NCBI GenBank assembly: GCA_013397455.1
Contig: VYZB01000520.1
Span: forward strand, 1 to 64,000
DNA: 64,000 nt
DNA from: Crotophaga sulcirostris
Taxonomy: Eukaryota > Chordata > Aves > Cuculiformes > Crotophagidae
Direction of reading: 5' to 3'
The position numbers were made by a program, and so were the translations under genes. Below, piece by piece: positions 1 through 12,768 of the stretch (position 1 is the first letter of the stretch; each line of letters begins with the position of its first letter). Below the pieces are notes generated by a model, which was given only the letters and a program-made list of their open reading frames with translations, was not told the DNA's origin and did no database searches.

Positions 1-154
1 GGTGGAGTCGCCGACCCTTGATGTGTTTAAGGGAAGACTGGATAAGGCACTGAGTGCCATGGTTTAGGTGATGAGGTGGTGTTAGTGTTGGCTTATAGGT
101 TGGACTTGATGATCTCAGAGGTCCCTTCCAACCTGGTGATACTGTGATACTGTG
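1..154 (+). mobile_element. CR1 LINE 3' end, continuing off the left edge
   Basis: This is the extreme 3' part of a CR1 retrotransposon. Bases 2-67 read as the last 21 codons of ORF2 (starting VESPTLDVF and ending SAMV) followed by a TAG stop at 65-67. The short 3' untranslated tail includes the typical phrase ttggacttgatgatctcaga. The element ends in two 8-bp units, gatactgt at 138-145 and 146-153, which match the degenerate terminal octamers of CR1. The same tail type is found in the copy ending at 39,785. The 5' part lies outside the window. Confidence 0.9.
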
Positions 155-3100
155 TGAAAAATTTAATCTAAATAGAAATGCAAATGAAAGTATTCAACTC
201 GCAAAAAAAACCCATTGATCTCAAAAAAAAAATCAACTGTATGTCAATGCATTTGTTTGTTCATTTTCTCATTTAGAGGAATTTAAATAACAGTCTTAAT
301 TAAGCATTACAGAAAGTAAATTCAAAGGCTGGTAAAGAAAAAAAATGCATGTATACTTATAATAGAAATAGAAGAATATGATCAAAGAAAAAAGATGCAT
401 GTAGTAAAATGTTATGTTCTGCAGATGGAATATATCTTCAGTTGTACAACGGTCATACTTTATTATAACGTTAGGATACATATTATCTGGTTATGTATAC
501 CAATCTCCTGGTAGTGTTAATATCATACATAACCCTCAGTAACAATTTGTATTTTATAATTTTGTGTATCATGTATTATAATACGAGTTGTGCTTTTGTT
601 TTGCTTGGTTATAAATTTAGTCTTTGGACCCAGGGTAACTCCTTGTATTTTTAAGAATGATCATATATGATCAAAAAAATCAGGGTATAGCTTCAGTCAG
701 AGCAAATTGCTGTTGTTTCATAATCAAAAGGTTGTTGCAACAAATGGAAGTGGATGTCATGACTTTATTATCTGAAGCAGATTTTATTTGCAGTCTGAGG
801 AACAGCATGGTACAGTTGATAACAGATATAGTCCATACATAGCCCATGTAGAAATATTGCTGTGGACAAACACGACTGTGAGAATACCAAAACTGTAGCA
901 GTTCAGGAATCAAACTACAACATAGTTTCAATTCTGTGATGTAATTAACTCAGGAACTTATAAATATTATAGACCCCACACAAATATCATCAGTGACGAA
1001 ACTGATTACCTAAAGAGTATGTGCCTAAAGGTACATACTAAAAGTACCTAAAGGGTAAAATGTAATCCTTCTATGCCAGGGCTGGCCTCCTGGTGTGATG
1101 TCTCAGTGTTGTTCATTACAAGTGTATGTGCAATCCTGTGTGTTGACTGGCTGTTGATCTAGCTATTTCTGATGAATTTCTCGTTCCCTGCTGTTTTGTG
1201 CTCACATTTTGTAAGTCTTATGGACTTTTTACTAGGCATCAGTTTAACCAGACCACAGTGGATATATTTACTGAAGAAGCTGGTAAAATCTTTTAGTTGA
1301 TGGAAATTTCCCATCCATTCCTACAAAACCCTGAAAGACAATTCTGTGGTCTTCAGTAGTGGTAGAAATTAGAGCTTACAGTCCTTCTTTTCCAAGTATA
1401 TATGTGCACTTAATGTGCAGAAAGTACATTACACTAATAACTAGGCTTTATGGAAAATCTGATATATTGTCCTCTACTGCATCAACTGAGTAATCTTCAG
1501 TTTGTTTGCCTTCTAACATCACATTCTGAAACATACTAGATTAGGTTGTCTAGTGGTAAAAAAGCAAAGGGAAAAAATGGAGTTAGTACTTGCTAAAGAA
1601 AATAACAAACAATAAATTAGGTCAGGTCTGCATGCTGTTAGAGCACTGTTTGAGCTCTATTTATTTTTTTAATCAAAGGCTTTATGATTTTATTATATGT
1701 GCGGGTATGATTATGAAAAAGATGTGCTCCCATATTGTGCTTTATTAACTCAGTAAATATTGGTGTGTACATATGAAATAAACTGAATAGCAGAAAGATA
1801 CTTTTTTTGTTTCCAACTAAAAGAAAAAACAGACCAGCATTTATGAAATCTCCAGTAAGGTCTGGTAAACATATTCGGTCTCCATGGTTTGATGTATTTC
1901 TTGACATCTTATTTCACAGTAATATTCTTAAGTGTGTTCATTGTCCTCCTAATAGAAGTAAAAATATAGACATGATTTTATTTGTTAGTAATAATGCTGA
2001 AGTAATTATCTCTACTTAGAAATATTGTAAACAATATTGTGATTTTTATTTTTTTTTCTAAGCTTAAATCATCATTCAGTTGTAAGATCCAAGACTGTCT
2101 GTTGTTAACTTCTTGAAAATTGTACCTACATATCAGGTCAGATTCTTCTGTGCGACTAAATTTTCAATATTTCAGAAGTTTAAATTAGCTGAAGAAATAT
2201 TAACCTGAGGCCATTCCTGTCCTTTAGCTAAGAAGGTTCAGTTAATGAAATTACTTATCTCACACATTCAGAAAAAAAAGAGACAGATAGAGACATCAAT
2301 TTTCAAATTAGTTCCATTAAAAAAAATAAGAAGAGATTGCCTAAAAAGATTCTCCTTAGGATAAATTGTTGAAAGATGTATTTTTGATTAGGGAGAAACC
2401 TCTGTGTTAGCTGTCACATCTATAGATATTTCAGTGCAACATGCCCAACAGGACAACATGTAAATGCCACAGCTTTTGGAGGTTAATAAATTTTTTTTAA
2501 AAAGTCATCAATCTCAGTAGCTTGAAGCCATCCAGGAAACTATAATTTCTCTTAGCATATGGTCCAGCAGTTTACATTTAACAATATTCTCATTTTCTAA
2601 GAGTGGTAGCAGAAGATAACTGCTGTATCACCATGAAAAACCTACCACCAATGTTCTGAGGAGATGTTCAACATCTATTTGCATTATATTAAAACTGTCT
2701 AAAACATGTTTAAAACATCTGAACATTTTTATGCTTTTGACAATAGCACTCCTTCCAGCTAAGTTACACCACAATTTAATTTGATCTTTCTGTCAATGAT
2801 GATTTTTAGTTGAGCACAGAGAAAATTTACTTTTTTTGAAAAAAATCTGAAAAATTTAATTGCCAAGGTATTTTGCAATGAAATGCATTTTTCTTAAAAA
2901 CAAAGTAAAACCCAAAAGAAGTTAATTACTCTAAAACAACATATTATATTTTAATATATTGGTCTGGACAGAAAAAAATACAAAAGAAAATAATTTTAAA
3001 AGGAAAGTTATCCCCCAAAAAGTGTTAAACACATTGATAGTTTTAGTGCTTATTTTTATGGTAAAAAGCAACAAAACTTTGAAAGACCTCAGCTCTGCCT

Positions 3101-6100
3101 TATATGGAGTGTGACTTTGAAATCTCACAACATTGTGCCAAATAGGAAAACCTCTCTGTGTCTTAGTTCTAGCAAACTCTATGAACAGTTGAAGAGTCTA
3201 GTGATCTATAGAAGCTGAACTTCTGAAAAGAGAGTTGTAATTTCTCTACAGTCCTGAATGATTGCTATTGTCCAAAGTAGCCAATTGTTTTATTTCTACA
3301 CAGTGAACTTGCTATGATAAACCAGATCTTCTGTAAAGGTCAAAACTCTAGACACAGAGATTACCCAGCCTTACCCCATCAACCAATGATGTAGTTTCCC
3401 ATAATTTGGCTAAAAGGAATGGATAGGTAGAAGTTGGTTTGGACCTAGAAGGAAGGAAACAGTCTGGGCAAGATAGAAATATACAGGGATAGATAAAGAA
3501 AGGAGAGGAAACAAATGAAGACGAAGCAAATGGATGCAGCAGGAAAGAACACAAGTGAAATTATTTGCAAGAGACTGACACTCTATCTACCTTGAAGATG
3601 CTGATCTTAACACTTCTAGAAAAGTTACAGAGAGTAATGAATAAAGCTGCAAAGAATAAAGAATAAGAAACATGGAAGTGCAGCTTTCAAAACTGCCCAG
3701 TCCTTTTTTGTAAATGCAAAATCACTTGTGAAGTCCTTTCCATGGTTAAATCTCTACATTAGCTCCAACTTAGGGCTGGCATTGCTTTAGAAAGGGCCAA
3801 TAATACATGAAGGTAGTGATCAGGATGAATCCTGGCAAAATAGCACTAAAATGAAATGACAATGTTGTTCTTCATTCCTGTTACTGTTTTTCAAAACGGC
3901 TCAGCAAAATATAGCTCCAGTTCTGTCATATTTTATTAGGCATAGTATGAGTACCTCATCAGTTCATCTTTAATGAAGAAATATGTATTGGCTACAATGA
4001 ACTACAAACCTCTCACAGGTAAATAAAAGAAATAGAGATAATTTTTTCTAGTTTTGTAATGTCACAGTCTTAACTTTATCTGTCAGATCTTCAAAAAAAT
4101 GTTTTTGGAAGAGTAGGAGAATATAACATGTTGAAGTTTTCTGCTAGGCAAATAGAAATTAGTCCTATCAAAGAAGCAGGAAGAATTTGAGCTTATGTGA
4201 CCAAAGGTAAGCCTATGCAATCACACTATGCTGTGAATGAAATTACAAATTCAAAACTGCAAATGATGTTTTGAGATAAATTCACCTGTAATCTGCAATC
4301 CATTTAAGGAAGCAAAATGTGTATGATCCATGACCTTTTAATGGAGTGTACAATAAAACCATTTTTGTTCAGAATAATTAAAAAAGTGGTCTGCAGAATT
4401 ATCTAAATGTGTGATTTCCTTCATAGCGAAGATAAATGCTGAATAATTAATTCTAATGTGAACTATTAAAACATAGTTCTTAACTCATAAGGAACAAATT
4501 AAAATGTAGATGCTAATCTCTCCTTTATTATAGTCTGTAATGATATTGAGGAGATTTCTATGTTTAGATGCAGTGCAGCTTTCCAGGGTTCATTAAGACT
4601 GTTCTTTCTGTACAATGGTGGTAAATTTCTCATTTGGGCGTTAAGTTTGTTGTTGACATTTTTAAACAAGCTCTTCTTGCAGATTTGAGTGTGGAAGATT
4701 GAAGAGGAAGGAAAATCATAAAAGCAAGTCCATATGCAGGACAAAATTAACACCAAACATTTTATCCAGATAAATGTAGATAGCTACTGTATTTGAAAGC
4801 TAGAAGCTAGTCAGTCTGCTCCAACACATTTGGTTAGATCCTGCATTTCCTGACTTGACTGAGATTTTAAACGTTATTGTGTGGACAGATCACTTGGTGA
4901 ACAAACTGCGAAGTAGTAATAAGGTGAAGATTCCTTGTGCAATTAATTCTGGCACACTTGGTTGCTGCAAATTATCTCCCACATGCACAGACTAAACAAG
5001 AATTCTAGTCAGAAGTTTATTAGCAGGAAAGATGGCAGAAGTAAGATCCAGCTAAATAAGAATTCCTCGGGCTGAACGGCTGAGCTACTGAAAAGTTTAA
5101 AGACCAGGATGAGGATCACTTCATGTGATATGAAACTTTGATCACATAACACTATCAGATTAAAGCAATGAGAACTATGTGGATTGATTTTTTTTCTATG
5201 ACTATGTTTCAGAGAAATTGCTCTTCCAAAGTAATCATGTTGAAAAAGAATCATACATAAAGAATTAACAGTTAAAGATGTAACCAAATATACATGTAAT
5301 CTTATATAAAGAACAGTGCAAACTCAGGTACTAATTTATATAAATGTTAGCACTGAGTAGGCATATTAGTACTTATTATTAACAGTAAATTACTTGATGA
5401 TATCTCGCGTCTAATAAACTCACTAAAATTTTAATCTAAGTGTGTTTTAGTCCTGGTGTGTTGCTGCTTTCTGTCCCTGCTGTCAGGATGTTGCATGAGT
5501 TATATGCTATCTTACAGACCAGAAAGTGGCAAACAAAGTAGTAAACAAAAGCTGGCATAGCACTAGAAGCAACTATAAATATAAGCATCTTTGTTAGAGT
5601 ACAAACTAACTGCAAGCCACAAGGTCATAGATGTACTTACATAGGAAGGACAGAACTGTTATGAATACACATGGAACCCCCCTAAAAAAGCTTTCATGCA
5701 GTATCCGCATCACAAGAACACATTTCCCTAATAAAGTGAAAAGCAGTGCTTAGAACATCTGAATTAGAAGGAGCAAATTAGAGTGGATGAATGCAGTAAG
5801 TGGAATGAGCTTGCTTGTAACAACCCATTGTGGTAAGCAAAAGAGGTCAAAAGTGTTTTCTGCTTTCAGTTACGAGGCAACTCACCTCAAATACTGGAGT
5901 ACAGACACTTAAATGTAAGTAGATACACTTAAGGTAGATGTTTATGCTCCCTCAAAGCAGGCAGAGAACCTATAAGCCTCTGCAGCTGGCCCTCAGTGTC
6001 CTTTGGGATGAGGGAAGGTTCCTCTGATTCCCCAGCACTGGATTCACATAACGTGTAGCACTTATGTTTTCATTTATTTGCATAAACATAAGTGCATAAT

Positions 6101-9100
6101 GCTATTTCAGATGCACTGATTGTACAGGACATCTGGATGGAGTTGCAAGACATGACAAAAAACTTACAAGAGTTTTCTCACATCTGGAAAGGCAGCTTAG
6201 AACTTAGAGGGGATCTCAGAGGGGATTAGACAGCTTGGATCCATCTTTTAGATACTTCAGATTTCTTCAGAGCTCAATTTCCCTCTTCTTGTTTAAAAGT
6301 GAGGCTCTATAGCATACCCAGGAAGGTTAGAGAAAATATCAGATGGAGGCAATTCAAGAAGGAGGCAGAACTTCAGAAAAGGTTGCAACCAAGTAGGCCA
6401 GCAGTGTCATTGCTAGTAACAGGGCACAATGTAGAGGAGTGCAGGCACAACATGATAAAAGTCAGAGCACAGTATTGACACTGGAGATCTCATGGCAATA
6501 AACATCTCACCAATAGTCATTTGAAAGAAATACAAACCAGGAGCAAGACAGAACTAATTTTAGGGGTAACAAGGAGGGTAAAGGAAGAGCATGTAACATA
6601 AGCAAAATGCACCATAAATAGTATTTTTTTTATAATATGGAGCTGCAGACCAATGAAGAAAGTGAAGGTATTAAAACTTGGATTTTTCAGTGAGGAAGAA
6701 GAAATCATCAACATGAACATCATATTTTCCCAAAGCGTAGAAACAAAGAAGTCTGTGTATTATAATTTTTAATGTATTATTAGTATTATTTAGTGTCCTT
6801 CTGTATGGAAGCAGTTCTTGTAATAGTTAGATCTAGAAAAATACTTATTATTGACTTAGAATACCAAGATTTCAATTACATTAACAATGAATTTTGGGGC
6901 TTTATATATAAGATATTTTTCCCCTTTACTCATAAACAAGATTTTGAGTATAACAAGGGCAAACGACCATGTAGGGTTTATTAATAGACAGAAGACTTAG
7001 AGGAAGAGGGTTTATTTTAGTGTTATGAGTTAGAAGGCTTATTTTCCTAGCCTTAACTTGAGCACCTTTTTTGCAATGAGGGAACAAATCTTGATTCAGT
7101 CTGTAGTAATGACTCTCTCTTCAGTAATACTTACAGTATTAGGATACAGCCTCTATCTTGCTATTTCATAAAAGGAAGCAGCAGTTCTGCTCTCATTTGT
7201 GCATAGCAACTGTCAGTACTACATTGCATCAGTAAAACAAGGGAACAAAAGATTAAATAAATGAGAAATTAACCAAACAATAAAAAAATAAGGAAAATAA
7301 ATATTTAGAGAAACACTATCACTCCTGCCACTAAGCGATATCTATGAGAGTTTGAAAAGTAAAATATTTCTTTAGATTTGGGTTTAGAAAATGGAAATGT
7401 GAATATAAAAGTGAATATTTATGTAACTCAGATTTTGAAAGAATACTTTGAAAACATTTATAGTGCAACCTGGACACACTTAATAGCTTTGGAAATGGTG
7501 GAGATGTGGGTTTAGATTTTTTCTGTTTTGGTTTGTGATTTGTTTGAGGGGGGTATTTTTTTTTCTTTTTAATCACTTGATATTTCAGTGTAGGAACAGT
7601 AAAAACTTGTAGGGAAACATGCCATAAGCTGCTGCAATATATTAAATAGTATTTATAATTTCAAACAAGGGCTTCACTGGAAAAGGTTATTTGCCTAAGT
7701 GATGTACCAAAAATTCTAGTCACTATAACGTCTGTCATGCATATTATATTTGATTAGGATTATAATGGCACAGGAAGAACTAGATATTTTTTCCTAGAGT
7801 GTTAATACAGTTGACTGAAATTATTAAAATCATGAATTAGACATTTATTTCAATAGTAGGCTAGATATCTTAGTCGTGGACCAATATCTCCCCGTGCTGC
7901 ATAAGATAAAGTTTTGGTGGCAAAATTTGTTTATACCACAACAGGTTTCCTTCCATTTATATTGACTTCATCCTTGTGACCTAAAGAAGGTTTTCTTGTG
8001 GAAAGACTTTACTTTAACTCAACAAAGCAGAGAAACAGAGGAGAGGAAAAAGCACTCAGATGCATCGACCTACGTGACTGGAAGTATCAATGGCACATTA
8101 ATATTTTTAGCAGAATAGAAATATTTATAGAAAATATTTTTGAGAAACTCTATCAAAGGGAGAAGGCACACAGGCAACTGTTTGAAAAATCATTCCCTTT
8201 TTTTCCCCATTCAATTTACAGTTTAGTAGACTTAGATGTGACAAACACAGCATTTTGATAGAAAGTGATTGTTCTTCCTGTGCCATTCAGATACAAAACC
8301 CAAACAAACTGTGGCGTAAAAACACCCAAAGGATTATGTTGTCATATATATACTAGAAAGGAAAACATATCTGGTTCTTCGAAGAATATCTTTTTATTCT
8401 GATTTCACTATAAACAAGAATAAAGTCTTAACAATGACTTTTGAATGGATCCACTCCTTATGATGGGAATAAGATCTGAAGACCCAGTCAAACACAATTG
8501 TGTTGGAAAGTCATTTTACCCTTGTAACAAACAAGCTAAAGGAAATTTACTTGGAGTGTTTTGGATTCTCCTGCTGTCTTCTGCTTATACTGAAGATTTT
8601 TAGGTTTTTGCATTGAAAGTCTTCACTCTGCTTATGGAAGTGCTTCGTGTAATTATTCCTAAGCTTCCTTCTAGACATATATTACGTGACTGCCTGCAGG
8701 GATAGAGTTAAAATAATGAAGAAGTTTCTTCCAGGTTTGTGTAAGCCATTTGCCACTGGAGACTATAAAAACATGTTTTCAGTGACATGGACACACCTTT
8801 CCAAAAGGAAGCATTTTTTCTAAATTCCCATTAGACTACCTAACCTACATCTCTTGTTGCACACTGCACTACTTAGTGAACTCAAAGCTACTGGTTTGCA
8901 AAGAAGTCTACTTTTGTGTTTCTCAAACATCTGTTCTCTATTGAACACATGAACTGAACAAGTCTCTAGGATTTTCAGCCCTTGGAAAAATAACCAGCTG
9001 AAACTGGTAGGAGTTGTTGCACTCGAAATCTTGTAGTGGGCAAAAGGGAACACACCTTACAGATGGTGCCAAAAAATTCTTACTCCAATTAGTATCTTAG

Positions 9101-9190
9101 CAGTATAATAGTCTAAACTATTTAATTAAGAACCAGAAGCCTCATTAATAAAATATTAATAGTTAAATTGTTACACAAAGGCTTCTGAAT
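155..9190. other. AT-rich unique-looking DNA, no gene recognised
   Basis: About 9 kb without any transposon or gene I can recognise on either strand. Open frames are all under about 95 codons, lack recognisable domains and often overlap on opposite strands. Small-scale features are a purine-rich run at about 3,420-3,550, a 12-bp direct repeat at 6,206-6,229, a perfect hairpin at 6,058-6,095 and a G6/T-rich tract at about 7,541-7,570. Old, unrecognisable repeats or conserved non-coding elements could be present. Confidence 0.6.
6058..6095. repeat. Perfect 12-bp inverted repeat (hairpin)
   Basis: The arm gcacttatgttt at 6,058-6,069 is the exact reverse complement of aaacataagtgc at 6,084-6,095. 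The loop between them is 14 nt. The stem is too short for a typical microRNA precursor and the loop is AT-rich. No function is inferred. Confidence 0.8.
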
Positions 9191-9194
9191 TTCT

Positions 9195-9500
9195 GTGCCT
9201 TGCATGTTAGTGTTTGGACCACCCTACACGTGTTCCTGGGGCCCTGCATCTGGTAGTTTTAGTCCTACTTTTGCAGAACAGGAGGGAGGGGGCCGGTTCC
9301 CAGATGTCACTAGCACACTGAGGCCTTCACTAACAGAAGATCACTTTCCTGGTGGGGATTTCTCCCAACTCATTCTTGTCATCAGACTGGGGTTACTTTT
9401 GTATGTTCAGCTAATGCCGTCTGCATCCCTTTCATTTCCTCCCAGCCAAAGCCTGGAAGTTGTGCAGTAGCCTTTCTCAGCCTCTGCTGACCTAAAGGGC
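9195..9500. other. Locally GC-richer patch
   Basis: This 300-bp patch is visibly richer in G and C than its surroundings. It includes a run of G and A around 9,280-9,296. An open frame of 91 codons on the plus strand (9,195-9,470) crosses it, but it has no recognisable domain, no splice-site support and no clear protein-like pattern. It could be an old repeat, a conserved regulatory segment or chance variation. Confidence 0.35.
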
Positions 9501-11450
9501 TGTTGGTTAAACAGGAACTGACCGGATATGCCACGTTTACACCATGAAGGGGATGCAAGTTAGGTAGTAGTCACTTAACTAATAGACAAGTTCTTGAACA
9601 AATAAAACTAGCTTGGGCCCAAGTAATTCCAGGCAGGACCCTGCACTATGAGTTAAGTAGAAATACCAGAGATAATATTCACTTGTGCACAGAGCTGGTC
9701 AGTTTTTACCATTAAGAGTTAGTCCTGATATTCTTAAATTCTAAACCTTAATTTTGCCAAACAGATTGAAGTAAGATCACAGAGGAATCCAAAAGACTCA
9801 TGCTAGAATTAGCAACCAATCTTGTGACTGGTCTTTATGCATCCAACTATCATAAGGCTGATGTAACACTTAGTGCTTATAAATTAATCATTTTTGAAAA
9901 TACTTAGCTTGATTATTTTATTCACTTATTAGTAGAGGATGAAATTATATCTTTATTGCAAACAGTAATTTAATACACATTTTATATTTAAGAGTAATGG
10001 GTACAAATTAGAGAAGAATTTGAAAAATATAAGATGGATGTAAGGTGTCCAGTCAAACTTCTAATCATTAATGTGCTTAAATGTATATAAATACATTTAT
10101 ATCAGCAGACAGCTAACTGGGGACAAGATCTTTGTGTCTAAAAAGAGTCATCATCATCAGAGTGTATAAAAGTATGCCAGCTTCTATCAGCAGCAATTTT
10201 TGGACCCATAATTACGTAATGCCTATTCTACATCAGAAGAAAAATAATAGGTTTGGGGGGTTTATTAAAATATCCCCCCAAAGATTGAATGGTTTCTAGG
10301 CATTCATTCTCAGTATCAAATTAACACTCTTTGTTCTGATGCATGACAAATGTGAGCAATCTTGAGCAAATCTCTAATTAGATGAAGATAAAATTAACAG
10401 TTTGACCTGTTCCAGCCACAATCAGTAACATGGTAGTAGAACAATTCTCTGTAGTTTCAGTGCTTTTAACTTAATAAAATGAAATAAAATCTGGACTTTT
10501 TTATCTGTCTTTGGGGCTTTTCAGTTACTGTACTCCATGAATAAACACTAATGTGCTGTTTAGGTGTAATGGCTCCTTTTTCAAACAGCAATTAATAATA
10601 AAAAAAATCACAATATATTGTTAAAGCTAATTATTGCAGCCAAGTTCCAATAAAGAAGAGCTACAAATGTACATGAATAGACATGAAGCTAATTTTACAT
10701 GTGGTATGAATATTTCAATTAAGTTCATTGTAAATAGAAAAACGAGAGAGGATAGGGATAAATGAGTCACCAAATTCTGAATTACTGTATAAAAAGCTAA
10801 CATCAAGGGGCTAATGTTTCAGATATAGTACACAGATGATAGACAATATTATTATGCCATGCATCACTATGTGATTGTGGTACATACTAACAGTATTTCC
10901 TGATGAAATTCACTAAAATTTATCCACTAAATTCATGATAACTTGTGACAGAGGTGTAAATATACCTATTGTGTTACCCACATTCTAGGAAAGCAGTATG
11001 TCTCAAAAAGCCACTGTCGTTATTTTAATAATTTGTTCTTTCCCTCTGTCTTCCGAAGTCAGTTATTATATTCTTACCTGATAGTTTGGACACATGGAAA
11101 GACAGCCAAAATCCAATGATCATGACCAGACTGAAGGAGGTACAGTAGATAGGATAATATTTATTTCCCAGTGTAATTAATCCACAAACTTCCAACAGTC
11201 ATTCTTAACAATTACTACTTTGTAAATGCATCTTTCATGTCTTCATATTGTAGATATATGTATATTTATTCATATTTATTACTGTAGAATTATTGATGTC
11301 TTGTAGTAGTTTTGGGAAGATTAGCTTTCTCTGATACTACTTTCAATTCCCAAATCTGCCAATGCCTTTAGTCTATTAAATTATGACCTAGGAAATCTCA
11401 GTGTGGTGCCTCTAAACCATGAAAATATTCATGTACATTCACTTCTCTGT

Positions 11451-11530
11451 TAAAATCAAAACCAAAACCCAATCCCCCAAAGTAAAACCAGCAAAACCAA
11501 ACACAAATTCAAAACCAAAACAAAAAATCA
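11451..11530. repeat. Low-complexity A/C-rich tract
   Basis: Repeated AAAACC and CAAAA-like words with almost no G or T. This is an imperfect simple repeat. A 70-codon open frame crossing it gives a Lys/Pro/Thr-rich translation that is an artefact of the composition. Confidence 0.8.
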
Positions 11531-12323
11531 CTAGAGTTCCTCCCTCTTTTGTGCTTGACTGTCTCTTCATATGCTGTCATGATGTGAAGGTTGGAAAATT
11601 TCAATCAACTATGTCCTTCATTGATAGCTAATTTCCTAATTCTTGCCTCTGTATCAGAGCAAAGTATGTCTGTTTCTCTCCATATACTAGCTTTTGTTTT
11701 GTTCCTATCTCCATGCTGTGAGTTCTTCAGGCAGCTCCTACATTGCAAAATGCCTTTTCTAAGACAAAACAGGAAAGTCAGTCTTCTCCACTTTCACATA
11801 CTTCCCTGTTTGCTACCTTTCCTCCCTCTTTTAGACAAAGGAAAGAAAAAAAAACATTTACCCAATGAGAGCTGAAATGACCATAGGTCCTTTGCTTCTT
11901 ATTGACAGCCTAACAGCACCCATACCCCTTGTCTTGTCACAGAGAGGAGCCTTCTGTGTTTCTTTCTTTCTCTGTCTTTTCATGCCCTTGTGGTAACTCT
12001 TAGGTTTTGTAAAGATTTGTTTATCAGTACCTAATGGTTATGTTAGCTATGTCTTTCCTGATTTTAAAAAAGGATCTGTACTCATGTTTGAGGTCCCCAA
12101 AGCAAGTAGTTCAAGTGAGCTGAGAAATCTATTGACCTTGGTGTGTTTGTGATGTATTTCAACTAAGTCGTCACTGTCCTTTGCAGGAATGAACTGAGAG
12201 TTGTAAATTCTCCTAAATGATTTTATATTCCATTATGACATTCCCAGCTTCCCATGTAAGTGTAGATACAATTACATTTACTTACTAGACGGCTAGGACT
12301 CCTAAAGGAGTCCATCTAAGCTG

Positions 12324-12353
12324 AGGGAGGAGAGAGAGAGAGAGAGAGAGAAG
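12324..12353. repeat. (GA)n microsatellite
   Basis: An uninterrupted alternation of A and G of about 22 nt (12,330-12,351) with a purine-rich lead-in. It is likely to be length-polymorphic. Confidence 0.9.
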
Positions 12354-12746
12354 GATGTTGTGCTGAAGGTCCTATGATTTGGCACAATATTTTATGTTGT
12401 AGATGTTATAAGTCTTCAAAGAAAGGGCATTGGTACTCACTGGTTTCCAAAGAACTGGCCTTGAATTGGAACTTCCAATCTTCTTAGCTTTTCTGCACTC
12501 AGCTTTCTTAGTGCAACACTGGTCACAGTATGGGGCATGAAGGCAGAGAAATATGTGAGACACTGTGGCCTGAAAAGTGTGTGTACTATGGATAGATAAG
12601 GTGGGTTAAGACAATTAATTTCTGTTTGAGCTCATTCTGTTTGCGAGAGCAGAACAGAGGTGGAAAACGTTCTCAGCCAGTACTGTCCCCTTGACCCCCA
12701 CGCCTCCCTTAACTGAAAAGTCAATTGGCTTTCTTCAGAGCCGAAC

Positions 12747-12768
12747 TTTTTGTTTGTTTGTTTGTTTT
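12747..12768. repeat. (TTTG)n simple repeat
   Basis: About four units of tttg flanked by T runs. Confidence 0.85.

Noticed and set aside
11451..11530. Lys/Pro-rich coding segment
   Set aside because: Caused by an A/C-rich low-complexity tract.
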